A DNA stretch of 64,000 nt from Theristus sp. LFF4_11 (GCA_030248135.1 JASANC010002180.1:79421-143420); one strand, 5' to 3'. Shown: positions 1-13,800, numbered from the stretch's first letter. Notes: generated from the sequence alone by a model not told the origin. Program-made: numbers and translations.

Positions 1-1572
1 AAGAGTATTTGCGCGAAAATCAATTAAATTCATGTGCATGTACACCCGATAAAAAGTCAGAAAGATCGTGAACCGCATATTGCGCGTGGTGTACAGAGTT
101 GCGATTCAGCGCCAATCAGCACGCGATTTGTTAGCGCGCATGCTGATTGGCTGCGTTAGCGCATGCTGATTGGCTGCGTTACGCCTGAGCGGACCATTCA
201 ACAAAACGTGTCGAGTTGCACAGCTCAATCAGATAGAATGGCGCTGGCATCATGCGCTCATATTTTGCTTTTTTGACGTTTCTTTCTCACACTTAAGTGT
301 CACTGATCTTTGGAAGAGACAAATTGCAGCGATGAGTTGATCAGTTTCCCCGGATCTTCTCTGATGATTTTGTTTTTTGTGCAACCATAAGGTTTTTTTT
401 GCGTGGTAACGTGTGTGCGAAACTACATTGTGTTCTTTGTGTGTTTTCGTTCATGTGGTATTCGTTTTGATGAGAGAGAGAAGGAATAATTGTGTTTATT
501 TTTCGTTTTTTTGCTGTTTTTTTGTCAGATTATTTTTTGCGCTGGCGATGGGAATAAGCGGATTTACATGTGAAAGGCCGCATGGAAAATGATCAAATGA
601 ACCAATCTGAAAATGCATGTTATTTTCTATTTAACTTTTGATGTGTCATGTTTTTTCTGAATATAGGTGGGATAATGAATGTGCGGATTTCGTTTCTGAG
701 AATTCAATGTGTTTTTTGTTGGTTTCTGTTGACAAAATTTCGAAATTTGTATGTTTTTGAAAACAAGAACGGTTTTCTGGTTTTTTTTCACTGCAACTTT
801 TTTGATAATGTTTGGTTTTCTCATTACTGGTAAAAAACGAATCACATGGTAAAAGCAGCTTGAGTTTTAGTGCGGGCATATAATTGAATAAATTCGCAAA
901 TTGAGACCAAAAATTCTGACACACATTAAGTTTTTTAGGTACACCTCACCCAAAACAACTTTGTTCATGAATAACACAGAATTGTTTGAAAACGTACACG
1001 TAACTTCGACAGTGAATGGGAAACCGGTTAAAAGTGTTGGTGCAACTTGATGGTGAAATAAAAAAACAGGTTTCGAAAAATGGTGAATCAGTTATAATCA
1101 CTGAATCGTTCGAAAAAAGAGGGGAAATTAACTTTCAACGGGTGCCGTTTGATAGAAACAAAGATAGCTGTTCAAAATATCGTTTTTCTTCGCAAAAAAA
1201 CCGTCTGCTTCACAACTAACATCATCAGATTTAAATTCCAGCAAACTCAAAGCACATACTGTCGGATGTCAAAAAAACTCTAGACCCTCGGAGTGTGTAC
1301 GATTTCTACCGTTTTGGGGTCTCAAAACGAACCCCTGGATACCGTAACAACAATTACTGGTTTCACATTGTCCTCACATTTCCCACGCTTTTGACAATCA
1401 CAAAAAATGTGTGAGAAACCGTTTTTCCACCGCACTTCGTGAGGCCAGAGTTTCAACTTTCCACTATGGTTCCCTCAGAAAAAAAGCCAGAATACAAGCC
1501 AGTCTAAACAAAACAAAAAAAACGCCCGCCTCTCCCTCCGGCTTGTGTTCCGGCTTTTTTGTCAGCGTGTGT
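1..1572. other. Non-coding flank
   Basis: I see no supported exon here. The stretch is AT-rich with long T runs. A 23-bp unit containing GCATGCTGATTGGCTGCG is directly repeated at about 131-155 and 156-178; it contains the TGATTGG core that recurs across the window. Short open frames in this stretch have the base composition of non-coding DNA and no recognisable domain. Confidence 0.6.
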
Positions 1573-3006
1573 TCAAATAGTGGCCAGCATCACTTTAATG
1601 TAGCGGTCGTCCCTCAACTTCAACACGACCAAGTTCACCGCCAACAGACATCGGTGCTTCAGTTCGGCGGCCCGCCGATTGCGGCCCATCAGAAAGGCGG
1701 CCGGTCGCGGCTCGAGCGGCATCGACCGCCGCAGACGCCAGAACGGCGAGTGCACCGGCTCGGTTTGCTCGTGCTGAATCGCTACCAGTCCGTCGTAGTA
1801 CCGTCGATAAGCGCCCTGCCAGGCGGCGAGTGACCGCGACGCACTCGGCCCGCTTGTCTCCTGCGTTCGCGCCTCCGGCAACTGCAGCCAGCGGGTGTTG
1901 CGGCGGTCGGCGCACCGGTCGAGCACGCGGCGGTTGTTCGCGCGCAACTGGCGGAACAGCGTCTCCTTCAGCGCGATCTCGACCGTTTTACTGCGTTTCG
2001 CGGTCGGAAACGACCAGTGCATCTCGGCGGCGACCGTCAGCTGGCGTACGTCGTCGCCCATCCGCGTCGCCAACTCCGACCGCAAGTCGTCGATGGCGGT
2101 GCTGAGGTCGAGCGACTCGAAGACAGCCGTCACGTGACGCGTCTCGTAGACGTTCCGCTTGATCAGTTTACGATCGAGCTCGTAGTCAAGCTCTGTTGTT
2201 GTTGTTGTTGTTAGTTTCGTTGTGTCGACGCGGCCGACCGGGCCGAATAGCTGCGGTCTCGGACCGTCGACCAGAAGTGCGGTCGCTCCGGTCGCTGGCG
2301 GCATTTTCGGCGACTTCTTCGAGACCGCAATCAGGTGCGGTTGTTGTTGGTGGTGTTGTTGATCGAATCGAACGACAATCGGTGGTTGTTGTTGTTGTTT
2401 CTTATTCTTCGTGGACAACTGCAGCGTGCTCGGTATCGGACTGCTCAACGTCGATCGATCAAGATCCGACGACGAACACTTCAAATCGTAATCAAGCTCG
2501 AGCTCCTCCGGAATCGAGCCGCTATGCCGCGAGTACCGGAGGTCAGCGGTGGGCGACACGAGACCGCCGTTGCCGAGGGTGACCGCCGTGCAGCAACTGT
2601 CGGCCGACAAGTCTAAATCGATGCCGCTGTCGCGCAGTGCGTCCGACGGTCGTACGGACAGTTTCTTCGGTCGACGTCGCAGATTCAACTGGCGATTCGT
2701 GAGCACGGTGAATGCGACCGACCAGCGCGCGAGAGTGCCGACCAGCCACAGCAGTAGGGTGCGGTGCTGCGCGACGACCGCACTGACGTAGGTGACCGCT
2801 TTCGAGGTGCGGTCGCGTGGCTTGTGACGGTCGTTGGTAGTAGTATTGGTGGATTTCAGTAGTTGTTTGCTATTATTATGATAGGAGTCGTGCGTTTCGT
2901 AATAATAATCGTGCGCACTGGGCGGTCGCTGCTGCTGCCAGCGTAGCCAGCTGCCAAACCAGACCGGCTCGTATTTCTGGTGTTGCTTGTTGCGGACGCG
3001 GTGCAT
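1573..3006 (-). CDS. Unrecognised 477-aa protein, single open exon
   Basis: An uninterrupted GC-rich frame of 477 codons runs from an ATG in an A-rich leader to a TGA. I do not recognise the family. Visible features are a basic, Trp-rich N-terminus (YEPVWFGSWLRW near residues 12-23), a 20-residue hydrophobic stretch at about 83-102 (TLLLWLVGTLARWSVAFTVL) that could be a membrane segment despite one Arg, polar Gln and Thr runs in the middle, and a charged helix-like C-terminal half from about residue 280. It lies downstream of the cadherin gene on the same strand. It could be that gene's last exon (membrane segment plus cytoplasmic tail), but the sequence before its ATG is A-rich and has no pyrimidine-tract acceptor, so I treat it as separate. 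Long intronless genes are unusual beside such intron-rich neighbours. Confidence 0.6.
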   Translation of the reverse strand: MHRVRNKQHQKYEPVWFGSWLRWQQQRPPSAHDYYYETHDSYHNNSKQLLKSTNTTTNDRHKPRDRTSKAVTYVSAVVAQHRTLLLWLVGTLARWSVAFTVLTNRQLNLRRRPKKLSVRPSDALRDSGIDLDLSADSCCTAVTLGNGGLVSPTADLRYSRHSGSIPEELELDYDLKCSSSDLDRSTLSSPIPSTLQLSTKNKKQQQQPPIVVRFDQQHHQQQPHLIAVSKKSPKMPPATGATALLVDGPRPQLFGPVGRVDTTKLTTTTTTELDYELDRKLIKRNVYETRHVTAVFESLDLSTAIDDLRSELATRMGDDVRQLTVAAEMHWSFPTAKRSKTVEIALKETLFRQLRANNRRVLDRCADRRNTRWLQLPEARTQETSGPSASRSLAAWQGAYRRYYDGLVAIQHEQTEPVHSPFWRLRRSMPLEPRPAAFLMGRNRRAAELKHRCLLAVNLVVLKLRDDRYIKVMLATI

Positions 3007-3675
3007 TTTTTTCGTCTTTTTTTGATTTTTTATAGTTCAATGTTTGTCATAAGTTCAAACAGTTTTATAACGTTGTAAAAATATAAACTTATTGTCGTTT
3101 CGGTGTTTTTTTTTAAGTAAATATAGCGCTGGTTTCGAACCGACACGCAGTCTCAGACAGTGTTGTAGCGAAAAATCGACCGGTTTTTCTCTCTCGGATT
3201 ATTTTTAAGTAGACAGTTGAGTTTTTTAAGTACAGTTTAATGCCGCCGAAGTAATTAGTAAAAAACGAATGATACAGCACGAAGTGTAGCAAGTATAACA
3301 ACGGAATACAGTAAACAACAGTCGAGCAACGCGAAACAGTTGCGTTGTTTTTTTGTTGAAATAAAATGGTTCGTTGTAATAGTTATCCAAATTAAAGTTG
3401 CGCTACATACGGCGAACGTTTAGAGAGAACGCGGACGGAAACAAACACAGTAATAGATAGACGTCGTCGCTGTCGAGAGAAAATAATAATAATAAAAGCA
3501 GAATACGTGTCGCGGGTCGCAGAACGTCGTGGATCAAAGCAGAGCAACGTTTCTTTTTTTTACAACAACAAGAGTTCGCATGCAACCAAATAAATGGAAA
3601 TCAAATGTATCGGTTGCGGACAGAGACAGACGCAAATGTCACGCAGAAATGGTTTTTTTTTAATATTTATTCGTC

Positions 3676-3703
3676 GGTTGTTGTTGTTGTTGTTGTTGTT
3701 GTT
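3676..3703. repeat. GTT trinucleotide microsatellite
   Basis: About nine consecutive GTT units followed by TATAA; a simple-sequence repeat in non-coding DNA. Confidence 0.8.
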
Positions 3704-6377
3704 ATAAAACTCCAGTTCGCGACAGTGCGATGATATTTTTTTCTAGTCACCACTCGTCACGGCAGGAGGGCGCACAACAGTCGCAAAGATAGTATATTCA
3801 ACTTTTAATGAATTTGAACGTGTTAAAAAAGTGTACAGCAGGCACAACTTGCGACAGAATTTATTGCCGGTAAATGTGTACTGTACTATTAGTTTCTCCG
3901 GTGGCTACAAGCAGTATAAACGTGCAGTTTGTTGCTGGTTGGTGGTGAAGAAACATGCACATTCAGAGGCGCGCTGCATACAGTCGGTGGTGTGGTGAAC
4001 TGCACGGTATATATTAGCGGTGTTGTTTCTAAATTTTCGCCAGAAACACACACTTGATTGCTGATGGAAAACAAGTTCGATCACGTTTTTGACAGCTACA
4101 CGCTCACACACCAGACGCACTATCAAGAGTGCTTCTTCCACTGTTTTAGAGGCGGCCACCTTAAGCGCCCCGCGCGCACACACACGTACACTTTTTTTCT
4201 CTCTCTCGAAAAACCGAGAAAGGCGAAACGGTTTGAAAACACAAAAACACTATACTCAACTGAGCGATGGCTATACATAAACGTGCCACATGCTTCAATC
4301 GGCTGATGAACTTTTCCAATGTATGTGTGCATATTTCCAAAACAGGTATACAGCGCGACGACAGGGTGGCTGCGCAAGTTTTCAGGTCGCAAGACCGTGG
4401 GCGATTCATCTTTTTTCCCGCTCACATGTGCATTCCACACTGATTGATCGAGAGAGAAGAGACGACGCAACAGTGTGTTGGTAAATTTGGAGCGGTAACA
4501 ATTCCGGTGAAATTTGCGATGAATGGTTTTCTCAGCGGAGACAAGGAGCCAGTCCGCCATTGATTTGACGGTCGGTATTTTGGTCTCAGCAAATCTAACG
4601 ATACCATACACCTGCACTGACAAACACACTGGCACACACACACACACACATTATGGTACACTGGCGGGCGCGCGTAAGTTTGCTGGTGTGTTTGTCTAAT
4701 TGTGGAACAGTAGAACGAAAACACACGTGTGCTGTGTAGAAAGTTTGCAGACAATGACCTCAGCTATAGTCAACAACGAGTCGGCCAAAACCGCATAACT
4801 TCCGGGTCACCCTGTACGCCTTTGAACGTCAACAAGTGCTCTCGTGTGTTGATGTTTTGTTCGTTGGCTAGATTTTTTTCAGTCGCAACTTTATCAGAGC
4901 TGCCCAAGCGCAGTGTCATGTATGGACTGTGGTTTATCGGATACAACAACACCGCAATTCCACACAGAAACAGCAAACTTTCACTATTATACACGTAGTG
5001 AAACGCATACAGAGTACAAAAGCGTTCAAAAACGTTGAAAAAATGTTGTGTACAAAAAATGTGTCCACACATGTACCTGCATCCATCCAGAAAAAAAACT
5101 TCACGCTGAGCTGTGAGCGCGCGGGAAGGTGACAATAAAAACAGGCGCTTTCGCAGTAAATTTTCATCGTTTCGCATTTTGTGCTGCTTACCGGTTGATT
5201 TTGGATTCAATGTTTTTTGATTGCTGCATGCACGCGCGTTTTTATGAGCTGATGCGAAGTGACAGCTCCCATGAAAGGAATTTTATACGCTTTAACACTT
5301 TCCTTGATGATGAGCGCGCGCAAAACTTTTTTTTTATTCAAAAGAAATGGAAAAAGTGAATGCGCAAACTTTTTCAAGACAGTGTTCCGGGAAGTTTCAA
5401 TGACACACCACGCAACAGATACATTCAAAAGCAGCAAAGTTATGAAGAATTCCATGAATAATAAAAAATATGATGAATGAAAACCTTGAAAGGACATCCA
5501 AACAGAAGACAATAAAATCCGTGTCACCAAGCACGGATGTATGTATGTATTTATAGACAATAAAAAATTTACAGATGTCAGATCTCCGCAGTATGAAATG
5601 TTGCGGCATGGTAACGATAAAAACATACGCAAACCTTACAAAAACACAGTGAGCTTACATGGTGCAGTAGAATGAAAAGGAAAAGCAAAAACTGAACAGG
5701 GAAAAAGCTTGATGCAATGTTTTTCACCATGTGTGGCGTTTCGTGTTGCTGATGCTAATGCTAGCTAGCTCGATATTGGCATCCTTCTGTGTTCGTTATC
5801 GTGTGCTTGCGAGTTCCTTTTTCTTTTTCAGTGGTTTCAGGTTTCATGACGCTATAAGCTACATATATACCGTGCCCTTTTTCGGTATAACGGTGTCATC
5901 TTGTGCGCTTAGGAAAACGTTGTGCTACTCTATGGTTGGTTGGTTGTTTCACTCACTACAGTTTACCACAGAATCGTGTCGAGACCCAGCATTACAGATA
6001 CCGTATCACCTTTGAGTGAGATGAGTGGCAGATGTAAACGATTTTGTTTCTGAACGTTTTTCAACGATTTTTTCAACTTTTTCAATCACCCTGTTTTGTG
6101 GTAATTATGATTGAGCCGAAATTACCACAATCACCACAGCTTCACCAATCTAGGTAGCCTGGTGCTTGCTTTTCCTATTGTAATTGCTTTTTTCTGAAAC
6201 GTTTATTACATGGTTTCACTTGAAAATATTATGTACGCTAATCAGTGGCCATTTTGAATGGTCGCTCTCAACGGCTAGTGAATGAATTGCGTGTGCCGCT
6301 TTTCGTTGAATTTGAATTTTCATGTTTTTTCACGCATGCCAACAAAACTGAACAGGTAGTCAGTCAGTAATGCGACG

Positions 6378-6452
6378 TTCATGAAGCAGTATTTAGTGAC
6401 GCGTAGCTGTGTTAAAACATAGCAACGCAGTCATTAAACACTTGTTTATGAA
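6378..6452. repeat. Short palindromic element, copy A
   Basis: TTCATGAAGCAGTATTTAGT opens a stem whose imperfect complement follows within 75 bp, closing on TTTATGAA. A better-preserved copy lies at 10864-10944. No coding capacity. It resembles a miniature hairpin transposon or a decayed one. Confidence 0.7.
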
Positions 6453-6530
6453 TGTCCCTAAAGTATCGTTTATTAACAGCCCGTCTAACGCCCAATTAGA
6501 TAGCGCTGCATGCAACATACCTCGCCTCGA

Positions 6531-6616
6531 AAACCACAACAACGATGGTTTGGTGATGGACAATGAAATTGGTTGAAAAGACCGGTTGCTTTTCGCCGAA
6601 GGCCAGCTTCAAACTA
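6531..6616 (-). CDS. Possible next cadherin exon, frame unresolved
   Basis: Downstream of the last certain cadherin exon, a short segment ends in a consensus donor (GCGAG|GTATGT). One frame reads as alternating beta-strand residues ending FIVHHQTIVVVVFEAR, as expected for the end of a cadherin repeat. That frame does not match the phase-0 donor of the preceding exon; the matching frame gives a sequence unlike cadherin. The intervening intron would be about 63 nt. It may be a genuine exon with a one-base assembly error, or not an exon. Confidence 0.3.
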
Positions 6617-6679
6617 GCAGCCATTTTTGCAAGATAAACGACCAAAAGTCAAAAAACCCTCAAAGTCCGCCCCACTAAC

Positions 6680-7794
6680 GCTGATCTTCTGCGTGTCCTC
6701 ATAGTCGAAGTCCTTCCTCGCGAACACCTCTCCCGTCGCGTTGTCAATGCGCAGCCACTGTGACTCAATCCCACTGCCGTCAATCATCGAGTACTCGACA
6801 TTCTTCGGGCGTAGCGGACTGTCGCCGTAGGCTGCGCGCACTGTGTAGATGCGCTCGCCGGCCAGTGTGTTCTGAAAACAATAAAAAACACGATACAGTT
6901 CATTTGTTTTGAGCTGTCATGTGCGTGGAAGAATTTTGTGAACGTAGTTGTGGTGTTGTGTGGGCTGTGTTGTGTTCAACTTTTGTTTATCTGATGGCAA
7001 ATTGGTTGACTACTGGTGCGTGCGCCTTTTGTTGAAATGAAGCCAGGCCAGTATTTCAGCAAAGAACTCCTTGTCTGAAAACCATGCGCGTTTGTTCGTG
7101 TGCATTTTTCGTCTTATGTTGCATCACCTGTTAGCAAAAAACAACAGATCTCATAATTATTGTTACAACTCGTTGGTATGCACGTTTTGTAGCTTTTAGT
7201 GTTTACAGTGTAATCTTAGGTCGTTTCTCACTTTGTTGACTTTGATCGAAACACGCGAACTTTTTGATGTTTACGGAACACAACACACCATAAAAATCAG
7301 GTGACGCAAATGAACAAACACATCATCGAATAATGTAAATAATGATGGTCGTAAAATTTGCAATAATTTGCGATAAGAATGTATGCGGTTTGCAAATTAT
7401 GGTGAGAAACCGGAACAATTCATCGATGACGGGAAGGTGACTGTAAATTCGAACAAGTTCCTGCACTTGAGGGTTTGATTGCTTGTGCATCTGAAAAAAA
7501 GTTATATGGTCGGGGGAAGGATGACGAAGATAGTCGACGCACTTAGAATTGAGTTTTTTAAAAGCTGAAACTTCCACGGTTGTGTTATTTTACAGTGATT
7601 TGATCTGAGTGACTGATTGATTGACACTTTGATTGATTGATTGATTGATTGGTTTATGGACTATCTGATTGATTGATTGATTGATTGATTGAGTGGTTGA
7701 TTGACAGATTGGTTGCTTGATTGATCGAGCGTTCGATTGATTAGTTCACTGATGGATGAGTCATTGAGTGATTGATAGATTGATCAGTGGACTA

Positions 7795-7841
<47 letters not shown>

Positions 7842-10800
7842 CATTGATTGATTGATTGATTAATTGATTGATTGATTGATTGCTTGCTAGACTCACTGAT
7901 TTATTGCTCCATCTGCTCACCCCCACCCCAACCCAACTGACCTCTGTCACATTCAGTGCGAAGTGCGCCGGCGGCTGCAGCAGCTGCAGCGCGTTCGCCT
8001 GTTGCGTGTCGACCGCATCCACCGGCAGCACGTAGACCAGCAGCGGCACCGTGGCGCTCCGCTGCGTCGGCTTGCCGGCGTCAGCCGCCGTGACCGCCAG
8101 CTGGTATGGTTCGCCACGTGCCATGTTCAGCAGGGGTTTCGTCGTGCGGACGGTGCCCGTCGTGGCGTCGATTGCGAAATGGTCTGCAAGGTGGCAGTTT
8201 CTTTTATTTCGCAACAAGCAAGGATGCTCCGAGAGAACTGTCTCTGAACAGGCATGTGATACGGTGACCCTGGTCCAGTGGTCAGTGCGTGCGGTGTGCT
8301 GCTGGTGCGGGTCCCGCCCCGCCGCAACACGCGGTGCCGATGGCAGCTAATGGCCCTGCGAATGGCACCACCGTGCGGCACCGACGCGCCGCTCGCACGT
8401 GTATGAATGCCATGAGCAAAAGTGTGCACGGTGTGCGATTGATGAGCGTTTTTGCAAGGGGAAATAAAGTTTTTGCCAGAGACTCGCTGAGCGGATTGTG
8501 GCAATTCAAAGTCACTCGGCCGTATTTAGGAGGAGAATCGGATCACTTTGTCAATTTTGAATTCGCGCGTCATGCATGGCACTGTTTACCTATTATCTTT
8601 TCTTTAAGACCTGCGACTCAATGCGGTTGTGGACGTGAAAGGAAACTAGTTTCAATCTTTATGTGGTAATTCAGAATAACTAAGTGACCCGGCCTTTTTT
8701 AGAGGACTCGAATCTCTTTGCCAATTTTGAATTCCCGCGTCACGCATGGCACTGTTTACCTATCTATGCGCGTACTGGAGTCTCGCCACCAAAATCAGAT
8801 GAGCTCAACCACCAAATCTGCACATGCACACTTACCATCTCCACCAGTCAACGAGTACATCACGCGTCCATTGTCGCCGCTGTCGCGATCAACCGCCTCC
8901 GCTCGAATGACACTGGTGCCCTGTGGCCAGTTCACCACCACTTCCGCCTGGTAGCGCGAGCGCAGGAACTGCGGTGTGTTGTCGTTGATGTCGCGAATGT
9001 TGATGGTCAACTGAAATACGGGCGGGAGTCACTGGAAAAACACCGGATATGATTCGGTGGTAGCAGTATTGGTAAGCAGATTGGTGGACAGGTTTGTTGC
9101 CACAGCATAATTGGCAAATCAGTAGCCACATCGATATCCGGATCATGTTTATCGTGCTCAGCAACTCAGCAATCGAACTCAGTAACATATCCAATCAACT
9201 GATTGGTTGGTGATCACTTGATGCATGCATTCTGTGCAAAACAAAACCCGCCTCTCTACAGCAATCAATGCCCGCACAGAATGCATGCATGCACGTGACG
9301 TGATCACCAACCAATCAGCTCGTGGTTAGTTATAGAGTTGGACTGTGTATTTCAAATAAACTTCAGTTGGTGTAGTTCACTGCCTCCACGGCGGAGAGGC
9401 GTAACACAAATTTGGCATCAGCATGGGTTAACACCATGAAGGGGGCCTGAAGGCCTACCCCATTTCATTTGCTGGCCATTTGTTTTGTCGAAATGGCATT
9501 TAGACCAGTGTGAACGAAAATGTGAACTCCACCACAAAAATTCTTGGGGGAAGGTCTTCAGACAAAGTGTGTCGTGTTATACCGACAGATTAGTCATTGC
9601 TAATACCAGTCTATCAAACAACCAATAAATGAGCTGACGAAAAAAAATGACAAATGAAAAACGGCAAAACACAAAAAGCTGCAACAGCAGACCTCCGTCG
9701 AATCGCGGTTGTTGCCCCGATCCTCTGCCGAGAAGACCAGGTTCAACTGTTGCACCTTCTCAAAGTCCAAATCGGCTGACGGTGCCACCACCATTAGCAC
9801 GGTGTTGTTCTCTTTTTTGATGAGTCGGAAGTTGTCCGCGCCGAAACCGGCCAGTTTATAAGTGTACTCCGATGGGCCCGTCAGGTCGTCGGCGTCGTCG
9901 ACCACAAACTCAAAGACGAACTCGCCGTTGTCGAGGTTCTCGTCGATTTCAGTCGTGAAGTTCTGTGCGGGTGGAGATTGTCAACAGAAATCATTTGCAA
10001 TTTTATTTTGTTGCGGTTTGAAATTTTAGCCAGTCACAGCGACTATTTTAAATTTGAGCGAACTTATTTCAAACGCAATGCCCGAGGCGACCTTTGGGAT
10101 GTTTAGTGTTGTATGAAAAAGCGAGAGACAGCTGGAAAGAAACAAAATGACTGAAACAATCAGTCATTTCAAAATGATTCAAAATTTAGCCGCAATAAAA
10201 ACACTGCTGCAGGCTTTTAAAGTTTTCCATTATAAAATAGAAATTTTCAAAGTTTTCCCATCCCAAAGTGTTACCCTATTTCCATCTGCGTTCGTAATGA
10301 CCGGGGCGTTATCGTCCGTGTTCGTGATGGACACATTCAGCTGTGCCGTTGATGTCCGCGACTCCGGTCCGGCCGTCAGCGTCAGCAGGAACGTTCTAGA
10401 GGTTTCGTCCAAGTGCTCGTAGTCAAACGGTTTCATCACGGACACACGGCCTGAAAAAAGTGGATAAAAATACTATCTTTGTTTTTTTTTTATTTTTTCA
10501 TTAAAATACAGTGCCAGCTGATTGGTAAAGTTTGAAAGGATCGCCACTGATTGGTCACGCAGACTGTCCACCGTCTAAACATTCATAGACAATTTGCCTC
10601 TGAATGCTCGCCGACTGCCGTTCTGAGCAACTCGGAAAATCGGCCAGGCAAGTTTTTGAAAACGTCCGAGATCGAGCCCCGCCGAGGAGTGCATGGTGGG
10701 CACTTAAAGACAAAAAAAACTCGATGTGCGCCGCACTCGACGACGTTCTCTGTACGCTTTTCTGGGTTAGAACTGCGGCTGAAAAACCTCACCTAAACAT

Positions 10801-13800
10801 CGTCCGTTCGTTCGTCGGTTGTGCGGTTCGTCAGAAAACATATCAACCAATAATCCTCCTCCCTTCATGAAGCAGTATTTAGTGACCGCGTAGCTAGCTA
10901 TGTTTTAACACATAGCTACGCGTCACTAATTACTGATTCATGAATGCGCCTTTAGTCAAAAAACCAACCGAACACCGGATCCAGATCGAAATGCTCGGCA
11001 AACGGTCCATCAAGCCGCAAATCGGTGACCGACTCGCCCGTGACCGGATCGTACGCCGGCAGCACGGCGACCACGTGGCCGCTAGGTGTGTTCTCGGCCA
11101 GTGTGATCGGCACAATCGGATGGAGACGCGTCCATGGAGCGGCGAATTGCGGCCGCGAACGCTCGTTGTCCTTTGCGGCGATCTCTTCCGGCCCCGTGCG
11201 GAGGTAGAGCACGATCAAAGCTGGACAACAATGCGATATTGGTTGTTTTCGGTAAAAATTGTGATGCTGGTTTTTGGGAAATAAATAATAGTGAAATTTG
11301 TCTGCTCCGTGATTGACCGCCATGTCTAGGTTAAGTATTGCACAGCACTGCCGGAAGGGTTGACTCTTTATTGACTGTTGCTGTTTTTCATTCGACAAGT
11401 TCAGGCAAGTGCACAACAGAAAACAGCTAAAAAAGCAAAAAGCGTCTCTCGAGAAAGTTTTTTTCTACCTCGATCATCCAGTGCGTCCTCCGGAACGACC
11501 GTCAATCGAATCATTGTGATCTCCGGCTGGCGACCTTCGGGCGACAAAATCAACTCACCTTCTTCGGTGATACTGACGACGTTCTGAAATAAGTGAAAAT
11601 TGTGAACATGTGAGTTTAGTGGGGTAGCCGGACCAAGAACCCGTAGAATATTGCGCAATGCAGAACGCAGAATCAGTTTTTCCAAACCCAAGTGGGTGCC
11701 GTCAACAAATCTCTTCGTTCTCCAAGCGCAATGAAATTACATGCGCTGAATTGTGTCGAGTCACTGCGGTAGAAAGACCTTAGCCAGTTGATTCATGACA
11801 TAGAAGAAATGAGCAGAAAATTTACAGACCATTTGTTAATTGTTGATCCCCCATGATTAATGATAATTAGAAGTTCCCTCAAAGGAGTTCTGCCAAAAAG
11901 CCGCTCACATTTGAGACAGCGATCGGCTGCAGGTCTCGGTTGACGGCTTCGATCGAGCCGGGAACAATGATCAGTTTCGCGGTTGCGTCGACCGGATTGA
12001 GGCTGAGCACTTTTGGTGGGACGTCTGAAAATAGAAGAAAATGATCTTCTTGAATAACGTCTGAAAGGATCTTTGCAATTGAAAAACAGAAAGAACTTTT
12101 AAACCTAACACGCTGGTTGGCTGCGCACCGATATTGAACAAGACACACAAACGGAAATGGATAATCGCTTTTCAAACTGTGAAAAAAGCGGTCAGACGAA
12201 GGATTAGTTGATTTCAATTTCATTCCAATCCTGACGGAAATCTGACTGCATTCAGAAAAGAAACGTTTTTCATGCGTGTGAATGACCACCATCGTAAGGA
12301 GCCAACCAATGAGAGACGCGTCAAAAAACCAGAACCAACCGTCCAACCAATCAGCATTAGTATAAAAGCTGTCCACCAACCACGATCAATGGATTTCGAG
12401 TACAGTCTTCTCGGCCATACGGATCGATTTCGCTTTCCGAGCACCGTCAACGTGACCGTGGTGGTCGCCAGTTGCACGCGTGACTCCGCCTCCACCGCCG
12501 AGACCGTCAACACGTACACGCCCGGACGGACCCCGTCGAGCGGGGTACCACCGACTGATAACTGAGCAGAGAACAGTTGAGAAATTGAGAAAACCTGTTA
12601 AAAAACATAGGTTATTCTATGGTTTTTTTGATAATCCATGGTTTTTATGGTTTTTCGCTTTCAAAATATTTTGAAAAAATGACGAAAACATTCCCTGCAG
12701 TGATTGGTTCGGTGCTCATCAGTCCGTTCGACTATGAAGCATCGAGTTTGGAGAGTACATTATCAAAACGCCGCTAAATTAAAAACCTCCGCCGTTTTCT
12801 TATCGATCGTTATCCATCCGGGATTACCGGCCGTTATCAGGAATTTCACGTCGCCTGCAATTTGTCCTTCGAGCTCCAGTTGAATCAGCGAGTTGCCTGC
12901 AAACGAGGGCGCAACAGTTTTTTGATTTTCGTTATTCGTTTCATTGTGATTGATTTTTTTGTCGAAATCCCCTCACCCAAGTTGATTTTCGAGCTGGTCA
13001 CCGTTCGATCGTAGGCCATCTTCCTGAAGCGAGCCGATGAGACGGCGTCCTGCAGACAACGCACTATGAATGTTCACACACACACACATTGAAGTTGAAT
13101 CGCGGTTTTTGAAAAACAGCATTTTGCAGAGTTGTTTTAAAAAAGTTTAAAGTTTGCCCCACTGGTCGGCTGCTTCATGGGCAGCACATCAGTCACCCGC
13201 TAATACAAATAATCCTCAAGTCAAGGACTGATGCAATCCACAAAATGCACAAATAATTTGCGCAGTGTTCATCCTGATACTGGATTCACCGTGGAGCCGA
13301 AACGTATAGCGGAGAGTTTTTTTTTAATTTCAACCAAGAAACAGACTGAATCAAAAGCCAAAAGACTACTCAACTCAACTCAACAACTCAACAAAAGTTT
13401 TCACAACACGGTCGGTTACGTTCATTTCGCATTTGCCCATAATGGTCATATTTCGTCTTCAACAAAATGCGCACCGTCACTTCGACGGTCAAGTTGACTT
13501 CCTCTGGCGGATGCACTCCGCTGGCGTCCTGCACTTTCACGGCCAGCCGAAACACGCCAGCTGGCGGCACTCTCGCCAGCTGGATTTGATATTCGTGTCC
13601 GTTCAACTGTTTCAGCGTGAAGTACGCGGCGGCCTCGCCGGTCAGACGGACGTCGGTGGCGTTGTTCGGCTCCATGTCGTCGTCGTTCACCTGCGCATCG
13701 TGCAGCAATTCATCGTGGTTGCTTGATTTCACCAGTGTTGTGAAGAAGACTACCGGTCTTGAGACTAGGACTTTGACAGTCTTGAGACCAGGAGTTTCCC

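Larger units (their letters stand above)
3007..6530. other. Gap between the 477-aa ORF and the cadherin, no supported exon
   Basis: About 3.5 kb with no exon that joins in frame to either neighbour. It holds a GTT trinucleotide run (about 3676-3703), a CA run near 4632-4650 and the small palindrome at 6378-6452. If the cadherin continues, its remaining 3' exons should lie here or in the 477-aa ORF, but I could not identify cadherin-repeat motifs. Confidence 0.5.
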
